DNA of 14,311 nucleotides from NCBI GenBank assembly GCA_910577225.1, contig CAJTMV010000002.1:285582-299892 (forward strand), read 5' to 3'. Position numbers and translations under genes: made by a program. Source of the DNA: an uncultured Eubacterium sp. (lineage in GTDB: Bacteria; Bacillota; Clostridia; Lachnospirales; Lachnospiraceae). Shown in pieces: positions 1-5,998 of the stretch (position 1 is its first letter; each line of letters starts with the position of its first letter). The notes under the pieces were generated by a model. That model saw only the letters and a list, made by a program, of their open reading frames with translations. It made no database searches and was not told the origin of the DNA.

Positions 1-5
1 TTAGT

Positions 6-144
6 TCACCGCAGCGTTGCCCTTGTCCGCTCAGTCCCCTGCCGCCGGTTCCAGGTTCCTGCCAGCAGCCACGGACGCGTCCGCGCAGCCACTTAAAAAG
101 CACCACATTGTCTAATTCACTGCCAGATGATTACCTGAACTTAT
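6..144 (-). repeat. Left copy of outward-facing imperfect inverted repeat
   Basis: This GC-rich stretch matches the reverse complement of 14169-14311. Shared blocks include TCACCGCAGCGTTGCCC (6-22), TCCGCTCAGTCCC, CGTCCGCGCAGCCA and TTACCTGAACTTAT (131-144). Between the blocks the copies diverge, with small length differences. Read outward (minus strand here), the two copies share no open frame, because the right copy has early stops; this suggests a non-coding element. The divergence says they are members of a dispersed family and not a recent duplication. The inner edge is sharp, as similarity ends just past TTACCTGAACTTAT. The outer boundary may lie outside the window. I do not recognise the family. 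Confidence 0.75.
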
Positions 145-151
145 ATTTATT

Positions 152-198
152 TGCATTTCACACTTCCGTAAACAAAATAACATGAAATATGAAATGCA
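152..198. promoter_or_regulatory. 9-bp inverted repeat upstream of the GH42 gene
   Basis: TGCATTTCA (152-160) and TGAAATGCA (190-198) are perfect inverted copies separated by 29 bp, in the AT-rich leader of the beta-galactosidase gene. It could be an operator with two half sites or the base of an RNA stem. I could not find a convincing -35/-10 pair in 145-290, so its position relative to the start of transcription is unknown. The rest of 145-302 shows only the ribosome binding site AGGAGG at 292-297. Confidence 0.35.
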
Positions 199-302
199 TC
201 CACTCAGACAATATGCAGCATTTTGGATAGCGTGACACCCACAGATGGAAACGCCCGGTTTTTCGGTGCCCGTTCCAAAATGTAAAAAGACAGGAGGTTT
301 TT

Positions 303-2312
303 ATGAAAACAGTAAAAAAACTATACTACGGAGCAGCCTACTACGACGAATATCTGCCATATGATCGTCTGACCACCGACATGGAGCTGATGAAAAAAGC
401 GGGGATCAGCCTGATTCGTATTGCAGAATCCACATGGAGCACATGGGAGCCTAAAGACGGCGTATTTGATTTTACACATCTGCACAGGGTACTTCGCGCT
501 TCGAAAGATGCTGGTATCGATGTGATCGTCGGTACTCCGACTTATGCCGTTCCGCCATGGCTGGCGCGTAAATATCCGGATCTGCTGGCTGTCACACATG
601 ATGGCCCGCAGCTGTATGGACACCGACAGAATATGGATCTTACACATCCCGGATATCTGCTCCATGCGCAGCGCATTATCCGGCGTCTGATGGAAGAAGT
701 ACAGCCATATCCGCATATTATCGGCTTTCAGATTGACAATGAGACAAAGCCTTATGATACGTGCGGGCCGCGCGTACAGCAGATGTTTACCGAATATCTG
801 AAAAAGCAGTATCCGGATATCGACGCGTTTAATCAGCAATATGGCCTGAATTACTGGTCGAACCGCGTGCAGGACTGGGCAGATATGCCGGATATCAGGG
901 GGACCATTAACGGCAGTCTTGCTGCTGAATTTGAGCAGTTCCAGCGCAATCTGGTTACAAAATTTTTCCGCTGGCAGGCAGAAATTATCCGTGAATATCT
1001 CCGGCCATCGCAGTTTATTACACACAATTTCGATTTCAGCTGGCGCGGCTACTCTTATGGATACCAGCCGGATGTGAATCAGTACGACGCCGCGCAGTAT
1101 CTGGATATTGCCGGCTCGGATATCTATCATCCAGGCGAAGACCATCTGACCGGCGCAGAGATCGCTTTTGGCGGCGATCTGACACGTTCCCTGAAACGGG
1201 ACAACTATCTGATCCTGGAAACACAGGCACAGGGAAATCACGGCTGGCTCGCCTATCCGGGGCAGCTGCGTCTGCAGGCGTTTTCCCATCTGGCGTCCGG
1301 AGCGGACTGCGTGGAATACTGGCACTGGCATTCCATTCATAATGCGATCGAAAGTTATTGGAAAGGCATCTTAAGCCATAATCTAAAAGAAAATGCCACC
1401 TATCGGGAATGTATGACTATTGGCGCTGATTTTAAAAGGCTCTCCGACGACCTGATTCATTTAAAAAAGCGCAACCGGATTGCAATGATCATGAGCAACC
1501 GCTCCAATACTGCCTTTCGCTATTTCCCAGCTGGGACGATCGATGATCAGAACACGATCGTACGCTGGCTGTACGACGCTTTTTACCGTATGAATCTGGA
1601 AATGGATCTGATCAGCGATACGCAGACAGACCAGACCGTACTGGCAGATTATGATCTGATCCTTCTGCCTTCCGTATATTCCATGACAAAAAGCCTGACC
1701 GTACAGCTCGATCAGTATGTAAAAAACGGCGGTCACCTGCTTGCCGCGATGCGCAGCGCCTTTGCGGACGAACATTTAAAGATTTACGCAGACGACCAGC
1801 CATATGGACTCACTGGCTGTTTTGGCATGACTTATGATCAGTTTACACTGCCGGGCGGCACGTCGCTGCAAAGCGACGCTGTTCCATTCGCCAAAAAGCC
1901 TGTGCTTTCTGACTGGATGGAGCTTTTAATCCCGGCCGATGAAAATACCGAAACACTGGTACGATACGATCACCCTTACTGGAAAGAATATGCGGCGGTG
2001 ACGCATCACGCCTACGGCAATGGTTCCGCTGCATATCTTGGATGTTTTTTCGATGCAGATTCTTTGGAAGCTGTATTACGTACGCTGATGGAACGATTTG
2101 GCATTGCCGTCCCAAAGGAACATTTTCCGCTCATACGAAAAGAAGGCGTCAATCAGAACGGAGCAGCCGTTACATACTTTTTTAATTACTCCGGCGCTCC
2201 TGTGAATTATACCGTTCCTTATGACGGAACAGAGCTGACGAAGCATGTGACATTCCATGCGCAGGATACTGTCCGCCTTGAAGCGTGGGATTTTCATATT
2301 TTGCGGTCGTAA
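303..2312 (+). CDS. GH42 beta-galactosidase
   Basis: Retaining glycoside hydrolase of family 42, expected to release terminal beta-galactose from short galacto-oligosaccharides in the cytoplasm; there is no signal peptide. The TIM-barrel starts at once (YYGAAYYDEYLP, residues 8-19). The predicted acid/base is Glu147 in FQIDNE and the nucleophile is Glu306 in LILETQ, about 160 residues apart as usual for GH42. The segment around 390-590 fits the trimerisation domain and the last 70 residues the small C-terminal beta domain. The 669-residue length is normal for the family. AGGAGG ends 5 bases before the ATG, which fixes the start. The stop codon lies inside a 30-bp tandem duplication. An AraC-type regulator and a HAD phosphatase downstream are both broken, so this may be the surviving part of a sugar-use locus. 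Some GH42 enzymes prefer alpha-L-arabinopyranosides, so the exact substrate is open. Confidence 0.93.
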   Translation: MKTVKKLYYGAAYYDEYLPYDRLTTDMELMKKAGISLIRIAESTWSTWEPKDGVFDFTHLHRVLRASKDAGIDVIVGTPTYAVPPWLARKYPDLLAVTHDGPQLYGHRQNMDLTHPGYLLHAQRIIRRLMEEVQPYPHIIGFQIDNETKPYDTCGPRVQQMFTEYLKKQYPDIDAFNQQYGLNYWSNRVQDWADMPDIRGTINGSLAAEFEQFQRNLVTKFFRWQAEIIREYLRPSQFITHNFDFSWRGYSYGYQPDVNQYDAAQYLDIAGSDIYHPGEDHLTGAEIAFGGDLTRSLKRDNYLILETQAQGNHGWLAYPGQLRLQAFSHLASGADCVEYWHWHSIHNAIESYWKGILSHNLKENATYRECMTIGADFKRLSDDLIHLKKRNRIAMIMSNRSNTAFRYFPAGTIDDQNTIVRWLYDAFYRMNLEMDLISDTQTDQTVLADYDLILLPSVYSMTKSLTVQLDQYVKNGGHLLAAMRSAFADEHLKIYADDQPYGLTGCFGMTYDQFTLPGGTSLQSDAVPFAKKPVLSDWMELLIPADENTETLVRYDHPYWKEYAAVTHHAYGNGSAAYLGCFFDADSLEAVLRTLMERFGIAVPKEHFPLIRKEGVNQNGAAVTYFFNYSGAPVNYTVPYDGTELTKHVTFHAQDTVRLEAWDFHILRS

Positions 2313-2346
2313 ATGCGGGATGTTCATATTTTGTGGTCGTAAATGC
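2287..2346 (+). repeat. 30-bp tandem duplication spanning the GH42 stop codon
   Basis: Units 2287-2316 and 2317-2346 match at 28 of 30 positions. The first holds the last codons and TAA of the beta-galactosidase; the second repeats them after the stop, including an in-frame ATG, eight more sense codons and another TAA (2340-2342). A partial third copy (ATGCGAGAT) begins at 2343. Loss of the first stop would therefore extend the protein by only ten residues. Confidence 0.85.
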
Positions 2347-2382
2347 GAGATTTACTTTTCGATTACTGGTACATTATGGAAA

Positions 2383-2416
2383 GGACTGCGGCAATTGTAC
2401 TGTTTTGCCGCAGTCC
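2383..2416. terminator. Stem-loop between convergent genes, probable bidirectional terminator
   Basis: GGACTGCGGCAA (2383-2394) pairs perfectly with TTGCCGCAGTCC (2405-2416) across a 10-base loop. It sits between the end of the beta-galactosidase gene (plus) and the end of the HAD remnant (minus), where a shared terminator is expected. The U-tract is poor on both sides: CTGAAAGG on plus and only TTT on minus. Intrinsic termination may therefore be weak, or the structure may protect the 3' ends. Confidence 0.6.
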
Positions 2417-2491
2417 CTGAAAGGTAAACAACTGTATTCAGCTATATGATCCGTCTGTAACCGATTTTTCAGACACGCTCGGGTATAGCCA

Positions 2492-3034
2492 TCACTGTTT
2501 TTCCAGCCATCCGATGACATCGAACAGGGACGATAGCTTCGCCGCGTCCATGTTTTCAAATTCGGGTCCCGGCTCTTTCATATCGGGAATACAGATTACG
2601 TCGATTCCTGCGGCATGCGCTGCCTGTATCCCTGACTCGCTGTCTTCCAGTACGAGACAGTTTTCAGGCGGTTCTTTCGCATATTCACAGGCTTTTTGAA
2701 AAATGTCCGGATAAGGCTTGCCCCTGTTTACTTCGACGCCAAATACCATATGATCAAAAAAAGCCGCGATTCCATTCTGGCTTAATACTCCCTGCGCCCG
2801 TTCCCTGGTGCTGGAGGATGCCAGCAGTATCTGATATTGATTTTTCTTCAGATAGCTCAGTAATTCCACTGCGCCCGGTTTCAGATTCACGCCTTTTTCC
2901 AAATATTCTCTTTCTTTCTGCTCTGCAAACGTCAGGCCTTCTTCTAACGAAATCGGCAGACGACAGGTTTCGATCAGCAGCTGCATGTTCTGCACTCCTG
3001 CTCTGCCGCTGTAATCGTGTATGTATTGCTCCAT
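2492..3034 (-). pseudogene. 5'-truncated HAD-superfamily phosphatase (beta-phosphoglucomutase-like)
   Basis: The surviving 180 residues carry HAD motif II (LASSS, 71-75), motif III lysine (RGKPYPD, Lys106) and motif IV (LVLEDSESG, Glu130/Asp131), as in beta-phosphoglucomutase and related sugar-phosphate phosphatases. The N-terminal DxDGT motif, which holds the nucleophilic Asp, is absent. The frame stays open upstream only to a stop at 3098-3100, and nothing there looks like motif I. Full-length relatives are about 215-230 residues, so roughly 35-50 residues are gone. Without motif I the protein cannot form the aspartyl-phosphate intermediate, so I call it a pseudogene. I see no clear ribosome binding site before the ATG at 3034. 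HAD-like coding may continue upstream of this ATG to about 3065, where it meets the AraC remnant on the other strand. Confidence 0.8.
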
Positions 3035-3043
3035 TGAGAATGT

Positions 3044-3479
3044 ATGACCGTAGATTGGCAGTTTGAACGGACTTTTTCAGCCTGCCTGAACGAAGACTAT
3101 GGTTATGAATTTCTAATAAGAGACGCGTTGTCCAATATTCTCTTATACGTAAAGTCCAAAAGCGAGACCGCGGCTCATCGAACGATTCCTTCCGTAAAAG
3201 AAGACCGCCTGAAAGAAATGATTACCTGGATCGACCAGCATCTGGAACAGGCAGTCAGCGTATCCGACATTGCAGGAGCGGCAAATATCTGCACAAGAGA
3301 ATGCCAGCGTATTTTCAATCAGTATCTGCATTACAGCTGAGACAAATGACCCGATCATCGATATTTCGTTGAATTGCGGTTTTTCCAATCCTGCCTATTT
3401 TTCCAGGCAGTTTAAAGAATATATGGGATGTACGCCGGGACAATACCGCGCCGCGGTAAGAAAAAACGAAGCGGACTGA
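3044..3479 (+). pseudogene. AraC-family regulator remnant, 5'-truncated with internal out-of-frame deletion
   Basis: Two plus-strand frames together give the double helix-turn-helix of an AraC-type activator. The first (up to the TGA at 3338-3340) gives the linker and first HTH (AVSVSDIAGAANICTRECQR, then IFNQYLHYS). The second resumes at about 3337 with AETNDPIIDISLNCGFSN and ends with the classic FKEYMGCTPGQYR, stopping at 3479. About 20 residues that usually join the two HTHs (the P-x-x-Y-L-x-x-x-R-I helix) are missing at the frame change, so this is a deletion and not a single-base slip. The whole N-terminal sensory domain is also absent. The gene points away from the HAD remnant and both lose their 5' ends around 3040-3080. 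It was probably a regulator of neighbouring sugar genes. Confidence 0.82.
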
Positions 3480-3529
3480 CGTTAGGTTACACAATCTCTT
3501 CCACAATCTGCGTATCATAAAAATACATA

Positions 3530-3558
3530 TTGAAATTCATTTTTACATATGCTATAAT
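3530..3558 (+). promoter_or_regulatory. Promoter of the antisense (antitoxin) RNA
   Basis: TTGAAA (3530-3535), a 17-bp spacer and a perfect TATAAT (3553-3558) form a strong sigma-A-type promoter on the plus strand. No open frame of any length follows. Transcription from about 3565 would run into the shared terminator at 3607-3641, giving a short RNA. Confidence 0.75.
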
Positions 3559-3564
3559 GCCAGT

Positions 3565-3650
3565 AGGCTAAAAAAGTGATAATTAGTCCATGTGGACAAC
3601 AGACGAAATCCCCGAACCGTGTTGCAGCACAGTCGGGGATTCTTCTTTAC
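3565..3650 (+). ncRNA. Putative antitoxin RNA (RNA II-like) of an Fst/par-type system
   Basis: Predicted untranslated RNA of about 80-85 nt, from the promoter at 3530-3558 to the terminator at 3607-3641. It carries AAAAAGTGATAAT (3571-3583), identical to 3758-3770 in the start region of the toxin gene, and GGACAACA (3594-3601), identical to 3814-3821 at the toxin mRNA 5' end. Because the toxin mRNA comes from the other strand, these direct repeats make the two RNAs complementary at the mRNA 5' end and at the translation start. In the pAD1 par locus, repeats DRa and DRb do the same job. The RNAs also share the terminator stem, a possible first contact. A small palindrome, GTCCATGTGGAC (3586-3597), lies in the middle. 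The 5' end is inferred from the promoter. Confidence 0.65.
3607..3641. terminator. Shared bidirectional terminator of toxin and antitoxin RNAs
   Basis: AATCCCCGA (3607-3615) pairs with TCGGGGATT (3633-3641). A short inner stem, GTG/CAC, sits in the 17-base loop region. On the plus strand it is followed by CTTCTTTACTTTTT, a good U-rich tail. On the minus strand the tail is short (TTTCG). It lies between two converging transcripts, the toxin mRNA and its antisense RNA. Confidence 0.75.
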
Positions 3651-3678
3651 TTTTTATACTGGCAAAGCACCCAGCAGG

Positions 3679-3780
3679 TTATTTGTTGTCCAAATCATCT
3701 TTACTGTCTAACCATTTGTTGATGCGTTGGCTAACCACACCAGCCATAACAGCAATTAAAAAGTGATAATAATTTCCAAT
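3679..3780 (-). CDS. Fst-like type I toxin peptide (start uncertain, possible frameshift)
   Basis: This frame encodes a 33-residue peptide: a hydrophobic segment (HFLIAVMAGVV), then a charged tail, INKWLDSKDDLDNK. The Fst toxin of plasmid pAD1 has the same length and layout and a comparable tail (ISRVLDEEDDSRK), so I place this in the Fst/Ldr-type membrane toxins, which disturb the inner membrane when over-expressed. GGGGGAGG (3788-3795) is an excellent ribosome binding site 7 bases before codon ATT at 3778-3780. No ATG, GTG or TTG is in frame there. Either the rare ATT start is used, or an A was lost from a run of A's: one extra A would join the overlapping TTG (3777-3779) in frame, giving MENYYHFLIAV. 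Promoter, terminator and antisense RNA all fit a type I locus. The next internal ATG would remove most of the membrane segment. Confidence 0.65.
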   Translation of the reverse strand: MGNYYHFLIAVMAGVVSQRINKWLDSKDDLDNK

Positions 3781-3826
3781 GTGAACACCTCCCCCTGTTG
3801 CCAGGTATCGGTAGGACAACACTGAT

Positions 3827-3855
3827 ATTATAACGTATTTCATTGCTATCAGCAA
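3827..3855 (-). promoter_or_regulatory. Promoter of the toxin mRNA
   Basis: On the minus strand, TTGCTG (3850-3855), a 17-bp spacer and a perfect TATAAT (3827-3832) put the mRNA start near 3820. The leader would then begin with a stem GTTGTC/GGCAAC (3815-3820 with 3797-3802) just before the ribosome binding site, and ACCT in its loop could pair with the AGGT of that site. A 5' fold that hides the ribosome site is a known feature of Fst mRNA. Confidence 0.75.
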
Positions 3856-3857
3856 TG
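3841..3857. promoter_or_regulatory. Palindrome covering the toxin -35 box
   Basis: CATTGCT (3841-3847) and AGCAATG (3851-3857) are perfect inverted copies with a 3-bp spacer. The palindrome covers the -35 hexamer and half of the promoter spacer, a good place for a repressor. I cannot name a binding protein. I recognise nothing else in 3858-3970, which is AT-rich and holds only weak hairpins after the end of the next gene. Confidence 0.35.
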
Positions 3858-3970
3858 ACGAGATTCTATTAAATATTAATTTTCCTCAAAAACACTCCCG
3901 CATTCAACTGAGAGGTATTTTATTATTTTATATCTCAACTTTTCCCATTATTTCTAATATCATTTACAGG

Positions 3971-4447
3971 CTAATTCTTTTGCATCAGATACACATGAAT
4001 ACTTTTCGTCTTGCCATTGTAATACAAAAACTGCTCATTCACGCCGCGTTTGCGGTCGATACAGACACCCATCTCATAATCGTCCGCTATCCCGATCACA
4101 TGCTCAAACGGCAGTGTCACTACGGAAATATGCGTCTGCATATCTGTGATCGGATGTTGTCCGGCAAACTCCATGCAGGCGCCGGTATTCGTAAATACCA
4201 TCAGCGCACCCTCGTCTTCCAGAACGCCTTCCACACAAAACTGTTTCATACGTTCTTTCTCGGCAGGCTGAATGGTATACAGCCGTTTGTTCTTTAGCAG
4301 ATCTCTGATCGCCGCCCAGTCTTTTTCGCTCCGATGGGCCTTGTTCACTTTTATGCGCAGCTGTTCGATTTCCGTCTCCAGAAGAACCTGCTCTTCTGCG
4401 CTGTGTTCCTCCCGCTGACCCTCTTCCTTCCTTTCCTCCTGCTTCAT
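3971..4447 (-). CDS. Uncharacterised 158-residue protein
   Basis: Soluble protein with no signal peptide or membrane segment. Residues 1-40 are very rich in Glu, Lys and Arg and are probably helical or coiled-coil. From about residue 45 it becomes an alpha/beta domain with GALMVFTNTGACMEFAG and MGVCIDRKRGVNEQFLYY. The 'value then FTN/FTS' pattern recalls SseB-type domains, but the match is too weak to name it. The ATG at 4447 follows AGGAAAGGA at a workable distance. It begins 44 bp after the FAD-dependent dehydrogenase gene on the same strand with no terminator between, so the two are probably co-transcribed. I cannot assign a function. Confidence 0.75.
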   Translation of the reverse strand: MKQEERKEEGQREEHSAEEQVLLETEIEQLRIKVNKAHRSEKDWAAIRDLLKNKRLYTIQPAEKERMKQFCVEGVLEDEGALMVFTNTGACMEFAGQHPITDMQTHISVVTLPFEHVIGIADDYEMGVCIDRKRGVNEQFLYYNGKTKSIHVYLMQKN

Positions 4448-4491
4448 GTTTCACGCATCCTTTCCTGTTTGATATGCCGGTAGTTACCGCA

Positions 4492-5889
4492 TTATTTTTC
4501 CAGCAGCTTTCTTCCCATCAGCACGCCCATGGCAGACGCCATCATCAGCCCTCTGGTCCATCCGCTGGAATCGCCCAGACAATACAGGCCTTTTACGTTT
4601 GTAACCAGATTTTCGTCCATACGCACCTTATTACTGTAAAACTTTAGCTCCGGAGAGTACAGCAGCGTCTCGGTGCTGGCAAATCCCGGCACGACCTGGT
4701 CCATCGCCTGTATAAAATTAATAATATTCACCATGGCCCGATACGGCATTGCCGCGGTAATATCGCCGGCTACCGCATCCGGCAGCGTCGGACGTACATT
4801 CGACTGCGCCAGTTCTTTCTGCCAGGTACGCTTGCCATCTAAAATATCTCCGTAACGCTGCACCATAATCTGCCCCGCGCCCAGCATATTTGTCAGCTCT
4901 CCAACCTTCTGGGCATAAGCGATCGGCTGGTTAAACGGTTCGGTAAAATTATGTGAGCAGAGAATTGCCAGGTTGGTATTGTCTGATTTCAGATCTTTAT
5001 AGGAATGCCCGTTCACGACTGCCAGATCGTTGTCATAATTTTCCTGACTGACAAACCCGCCCGGATTCTGGCAAAACGTACGCACCTTGTTTTTAAACGG
5101 CCTTGGGTAACCGATCAGCTTGGATTCATACAGTACTTTATTTACTTCTTCCATAATTTCATTGCGCACTTCCACACGTACGCCAATGTCTACGGTTCCG
5201 GGCTTATGTGCAATCTCATATTTGGCGCAAAGCGCCTGCAGCCAGTCTGCGCCGCGTCGTCCCGCAGCGACTACCACATGCGGAGCCTCATAGCGCAGCT
5301 GTTTCGTATCGCCTTCTTTGGACAGTACCACTCCCTGACATACGTCTTCTTCCATGATCAGATCGCTGCAGTGATAACCAAACAGCATCTCTACGCCTTT
5401 TTCCTGCAAATACTTCTCAATCGCACCGTAAATATGCTGCGCTTTTTCTGTACCAAGATGACGAATCGGACAATCGACCAGCTTTAACCCTGCGTGTATG
5501 GCACGTTTTCGGATCTCGCGCACTTTTAACGGTTCGCTGACCCCTTCGATTCGCGTATCCGCGCCAAACTCCAGATAGATCTGATCGGTATAGCGTATCA
5601 GCTCCTGCGCCATATCCGCACCGACCAGCTGTGGAAAATCTCCGCCGACTTCATAGCTTAGCGACAGCTTTCCGTCAGAAAATGCCCCTGCTCCGGAAAA
5701 TCCGGTCGTAATATTACACGGCTTGCAGCCGACGCATTTTCTCGTCTGACTCTTCGGGCATTTCCGGTCTTCGATCGCTTTTCCTTTTTCAACCAGCAAT
5801 ATTTTTTTCGTGCTGTTGTTTTTCACGAGTTCCATCGCGGTAAAGATTCCTGCCGGACCGGCCCCTACAATTATCACGTCATATTTCAT
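4492..5889 (-). CDS. FAD-dependent dehydrogenase, COG2509 type
   Basis: Flavoprotein of 465 residues with an N-terminal Rossmann motif, VGAGPAG (GxGxxG at residues 9-14), and a C-terminal FAD-contact segment, GLYCLGDSSGWTRGL. After the dinucleotide fold comes a cysteine cluster (Cys44, 52, 55, 58) leading into GFSGAGAFSDGKL, the hallmark of the COG2509 group of uncharacterised FAD dehydrogenases in anaerobes. The cysteines could bind metal or an Fe-S centre, or be redox active. The substrate is not known. I place the start at the ATG at 5889, which opens directly on MKYDVIIVGAGPAG and follows AGGAAGGA with 8-base spacing. An open frame runs 35 codons further upstream, but that part has no family features. 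The gene sits 109 bp after the DHHW gene and just before the 158-residue protein gene. Confidence 0.85.
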   Translation of the reverse strand: MKYDVIIVGAGPAGIFTAMELVKNNSTKKILLVEKGKAIEDRKCPKSQTRKCVGCKPCNITTGFSGAGAFSDGKLSLSYEVGGDFPQLVGADMAQELIRYTDQIYLEFGADTRIEGVSEPLKVREIRKRAIHAGLKLVDCPIRHLGTEKAQHIYGAIEKYLQEKGVEMLFGYHCSDLIMEEDVCQGVVLSKEGDTKQLRYEAPHVVVAAGRRGADWLQALCAKYEIAHKPGTVDIGVRVEVRNEIMEEVNKVLYESKLIGYPRPFKNKVRTFCQNPGGFVSQENYDNDLAVVNGHSYKDLKSDNTNLAILCSHNFTEPFNQPIAYAQKVGELTNMLGAGQIMVQRYGDILDGKRTWQKELAQSNVRPTLPDAVAGDITAAMPYRAMVNIINFIQAMDQVVPGFASTETLLYSPELKFYSNKVRMDENLVTNVKGLYCLGDSSGWTRGLMMASAMGVLMGRKLLEK

Positions 5890-5998
5890 AACATCTGTCC
5901 TTCCTAATATACTATCTCTGATTCCGATCATTTTATCCGTTTTCGTATGCGTTTGCATCAGATATTTTTGTTTGTAACTGGTTTGCTTTTGCACCCGC

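Noticed and set aside
1..90. The left terminal repeat as the end of a minus-strand protein gene (open frame VAARTRPWLLAG...)
   Set aside because: The homologous right copy has stop codons in the matching frame, so conservation is not at the protein level.
321..1340. Long minus-strand ORF (339 codons) inside the beta-galactosidase gene
   Set aside because: It is antisense to a clear GH42 gene, has no recognisable motif or ribosome site, and its low-complexity Arg/Ile/Cys composition is that of a reverse-strand shadow.
3481..3970. Protein-coding gene longer than 40 codons in the 490-bp gap after the AraC remnant
   Set aside because: No frame of that size has a ribosome site; the region is explained by the small toxin, its antisense RNA and their signals.
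4474..4488. CGGTA/TACCG hairpin after the FAD dehydrogenase as a terminator
   Set aside because: The stem is five pairs with almost no loop, and there is no U-tract; co-transcription with the next gene is more likely.
5890..5994. Longer N-terminus for the FAD dehydrogenase (35 extra codons)
   Set aside because: The canonical FAD-binding start MKYDVIIVGAG has its own AGGAAGGA site; the extension shows no conserved feature.
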